Positions 63,184 to 64,000 of a stretch of 64,000 nucleotides of DNA are shown here, piece after piece. Within the stretch, counting starts at the first letter, position 1; each line of letters starts with the position of its first letter. Under the pieces are notes generated by a model. The model ran no database searches and was not told the origin of the DNA. It worked only from the letters and a program-made list of their open reading frames with translations. Origin of the DNA: UBA11986 sp963734955 (GTDB lineage Bacteria; Bacteroidota; Ignavibacteria; UBA10030; UBA6906); NCBI GenBank assembly GCA_963734955.1, contig CAVTJO010000014.1:248001-312000 (forward strand). The letters run 5' to 3'. A program made the position numbers and the translations under genes.

Positions 63184-64000
63184 TCATAGGTCCTCGATCA
63201 CTTCACGTTCTCGAATAATCATCGTATCATTCCCGTCTATCAGTGTTTCAGCCGGTCGCGGCCGCGCAATGTAGTTCGAGGCAAGAGCGTAACCGTACGC
63301 ACCCGCGCACATCACCGCCAGATAGTCTCCTCGCTGAACGCGCGGCAACATCCTGTCGACAGCAAGGAAATCGCCGGACTCGCACAGAGGTCCTACCACA
63401 TCCACGGTCTCGTGCTTCGCGCCATTCAGCGACACGGGAACGATCTGATGATGAGCATTGTAAAGGCTCGGCCGGAGCAGGTCGTTCATCCCCGCGTCTA
63501 CAACGATGAATGTTTTCCCCTCACTCATTTTACGATAGAGGACCTTTGTGAGCAGAGCGCCTGCATGAGCGACAATTGATCTGCCCGGCTGGATCGAGAT
63601 GCGGCACCCCAGTTCATCCAGCAGAGGAACCACTTCCCGGATCAACGTCGATGCGGAAAGGTTGATCTCTTCCGGCAGTTCGAACGGCACATCCGGATGT
63701 ACAACATATCCTCGATATTGAACGCCAAATCCGCCGCCAAAATCCAGATCGTATACCGGAACACCGGCAGACCGTAGTTGCTTCACCAGCACCGTGAGCG
63801 ACCGCGTGGCCGTGTTGAATGTATTGGCTTTGATAATCTGTGATCCGATATGGCTGTGGACTCCACGCACCTCGATGCATGGAAGCCCCCTGGCCCATTG
63901 CAGAACTTCAAGAGCACGATCACGTGCGATCCCGAATTTGCTCTGCTTCAAACTGGTTGAGACATACGCGTGACCGCCTGCGTCGATGTTGAGATTGACG
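63184..64000 (-). CDS. lysA: Diaminopimelate decarboxylase, C-terminal part (cut by window edge)
   Basis: The frame stays open to the window end, so about 272 C-terminal residues are visible. Just beyond the first internal start at 63951 the frame reads NLNIDAGGHAYVSTSLKQSK, the usual LysA strand after the PLP lysine region. Further motifs are GGGFGVQYRG (PLP phosphate), QPGRSIVAHAG, catalytic CESGDFLA and AGAYGYALASNYI. It makes L-lysine from meso-diaminopimelate. The active-site lysine lies outside the window. Confidence 0.95.
   Translation of the reverse strand, partial: VNLNIDAGGHAYVSTSLKQSKFGIARDRALEVLQWARGLPCIEVRGVHSHIGSQIIKANTFNTATRSLTVLVKQLRSAGVPVYDLDFGGGFGVQYRGYVVHPDVPFELPEEINLSASTLIREVVPLLDELGCRISIQPGRSIVAHAGALLTKVLYRKMSEGKTFIVVDAGMNDLLRPSLYNAHHQIVPVSLNGAKHETVDVVGPLCESGDFLAVDRMLPRVQRGDYLAVMCAGAYGYALASNYIARPRPAETLIDGNDTMIIREREVIEDL

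Overview
The window looks like a chromosomal piece of a Bacteroidota/Chlorobiota-group (FCB) bacterium, most likely Ignavibacteria-related. The basis is eight proteins ending in a type IX secretion (T9SS) sorting domain of the 'NYPNPFNPxTxI' kind, a Bacteroidota-type promoter (TTTG-N20-TATATTTG) in front of one gene, propeller-type two-component sensors, an LptD-like outer-membrane protein and moderately high GC. The assignment is inferred from protein signatures, not from rRNA.

Layout. 1-904 (-): 5' part of a propeller sensor. 1187-8783 (+): three tandem secreted repeat/propeller proteins with T9SS tails, closed by a strong terminator. 9008-10903: a secreted GH44 endoglucanase-like enzyme. 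11017-14653: a propeller sensor kinase and its NarL-type response regulator. 14770-21006: three translationally overlapping genes for two paralogous fibre-like proteins and a beta-helix T9SS protein. 21271-22590: thyA-folA. 22649-26600 (-): a secreted M1 aminopeptidase and a sialidase-like Asp-box protein. 26791-28791: a compact 8-oxoguanine repair operon (mutT, mutY-like, ogg2). 28818-32254: saccharopine dehydrogenase-like, YajQ and an N-acetylmuramoyl-L-alanine amidase. 32309-34851 (-): a DtxR/MntR-type regulator overlapping an NRAMP transporter fused to a UspA domain, with two operator-like palindromes built into its promoter. 35391-43603 (-): a membrane protein, then what looks like a peptide-use unit (secreted S8 protease, LolA-like protein, POT-like transporter, M24 peptidase) and an ABC exporter. 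43744-45483 (+): a cNMP-GAF-histidine kinase. 45507-48145 (-): four gene cassettes, each followed by an integron attC-like site, with no integrase in sight. 48874-50745: divergent AraC regulator and AhpD-like gene. 51067: tRNA-Leu(TAG). 51704-54933: tig-clpP-clpX. 55009-64000 (-): envelope and precursor genes (lptD-like, rarA, divIC/ftsB-like, ddl, aldolase, lipoprotein, asd, lysA).

The first 22 kb is unusual because at least sixteen single-base frame breaks fall in six genes (gene 1187, kinase 11017, 14770, 16833, 18879, thyA), while 22-64 kb shows none. Most readings can be restored by comparison with internal repeats or paralogs. One break hits thyA, so consensus or assembly error is at least as likely as true gene decay.

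The most interesting item is the integrase-less attC cassette array (CALIN-type) at 45.5-48.1 kb. Next are the one-operon GO repair set with an atypical MutY C-terminus, the metal-regulator promoter with paired palindromes two helical turns apart, and a 26-bp palindromic element found three times behind genes of the surface-protein region.
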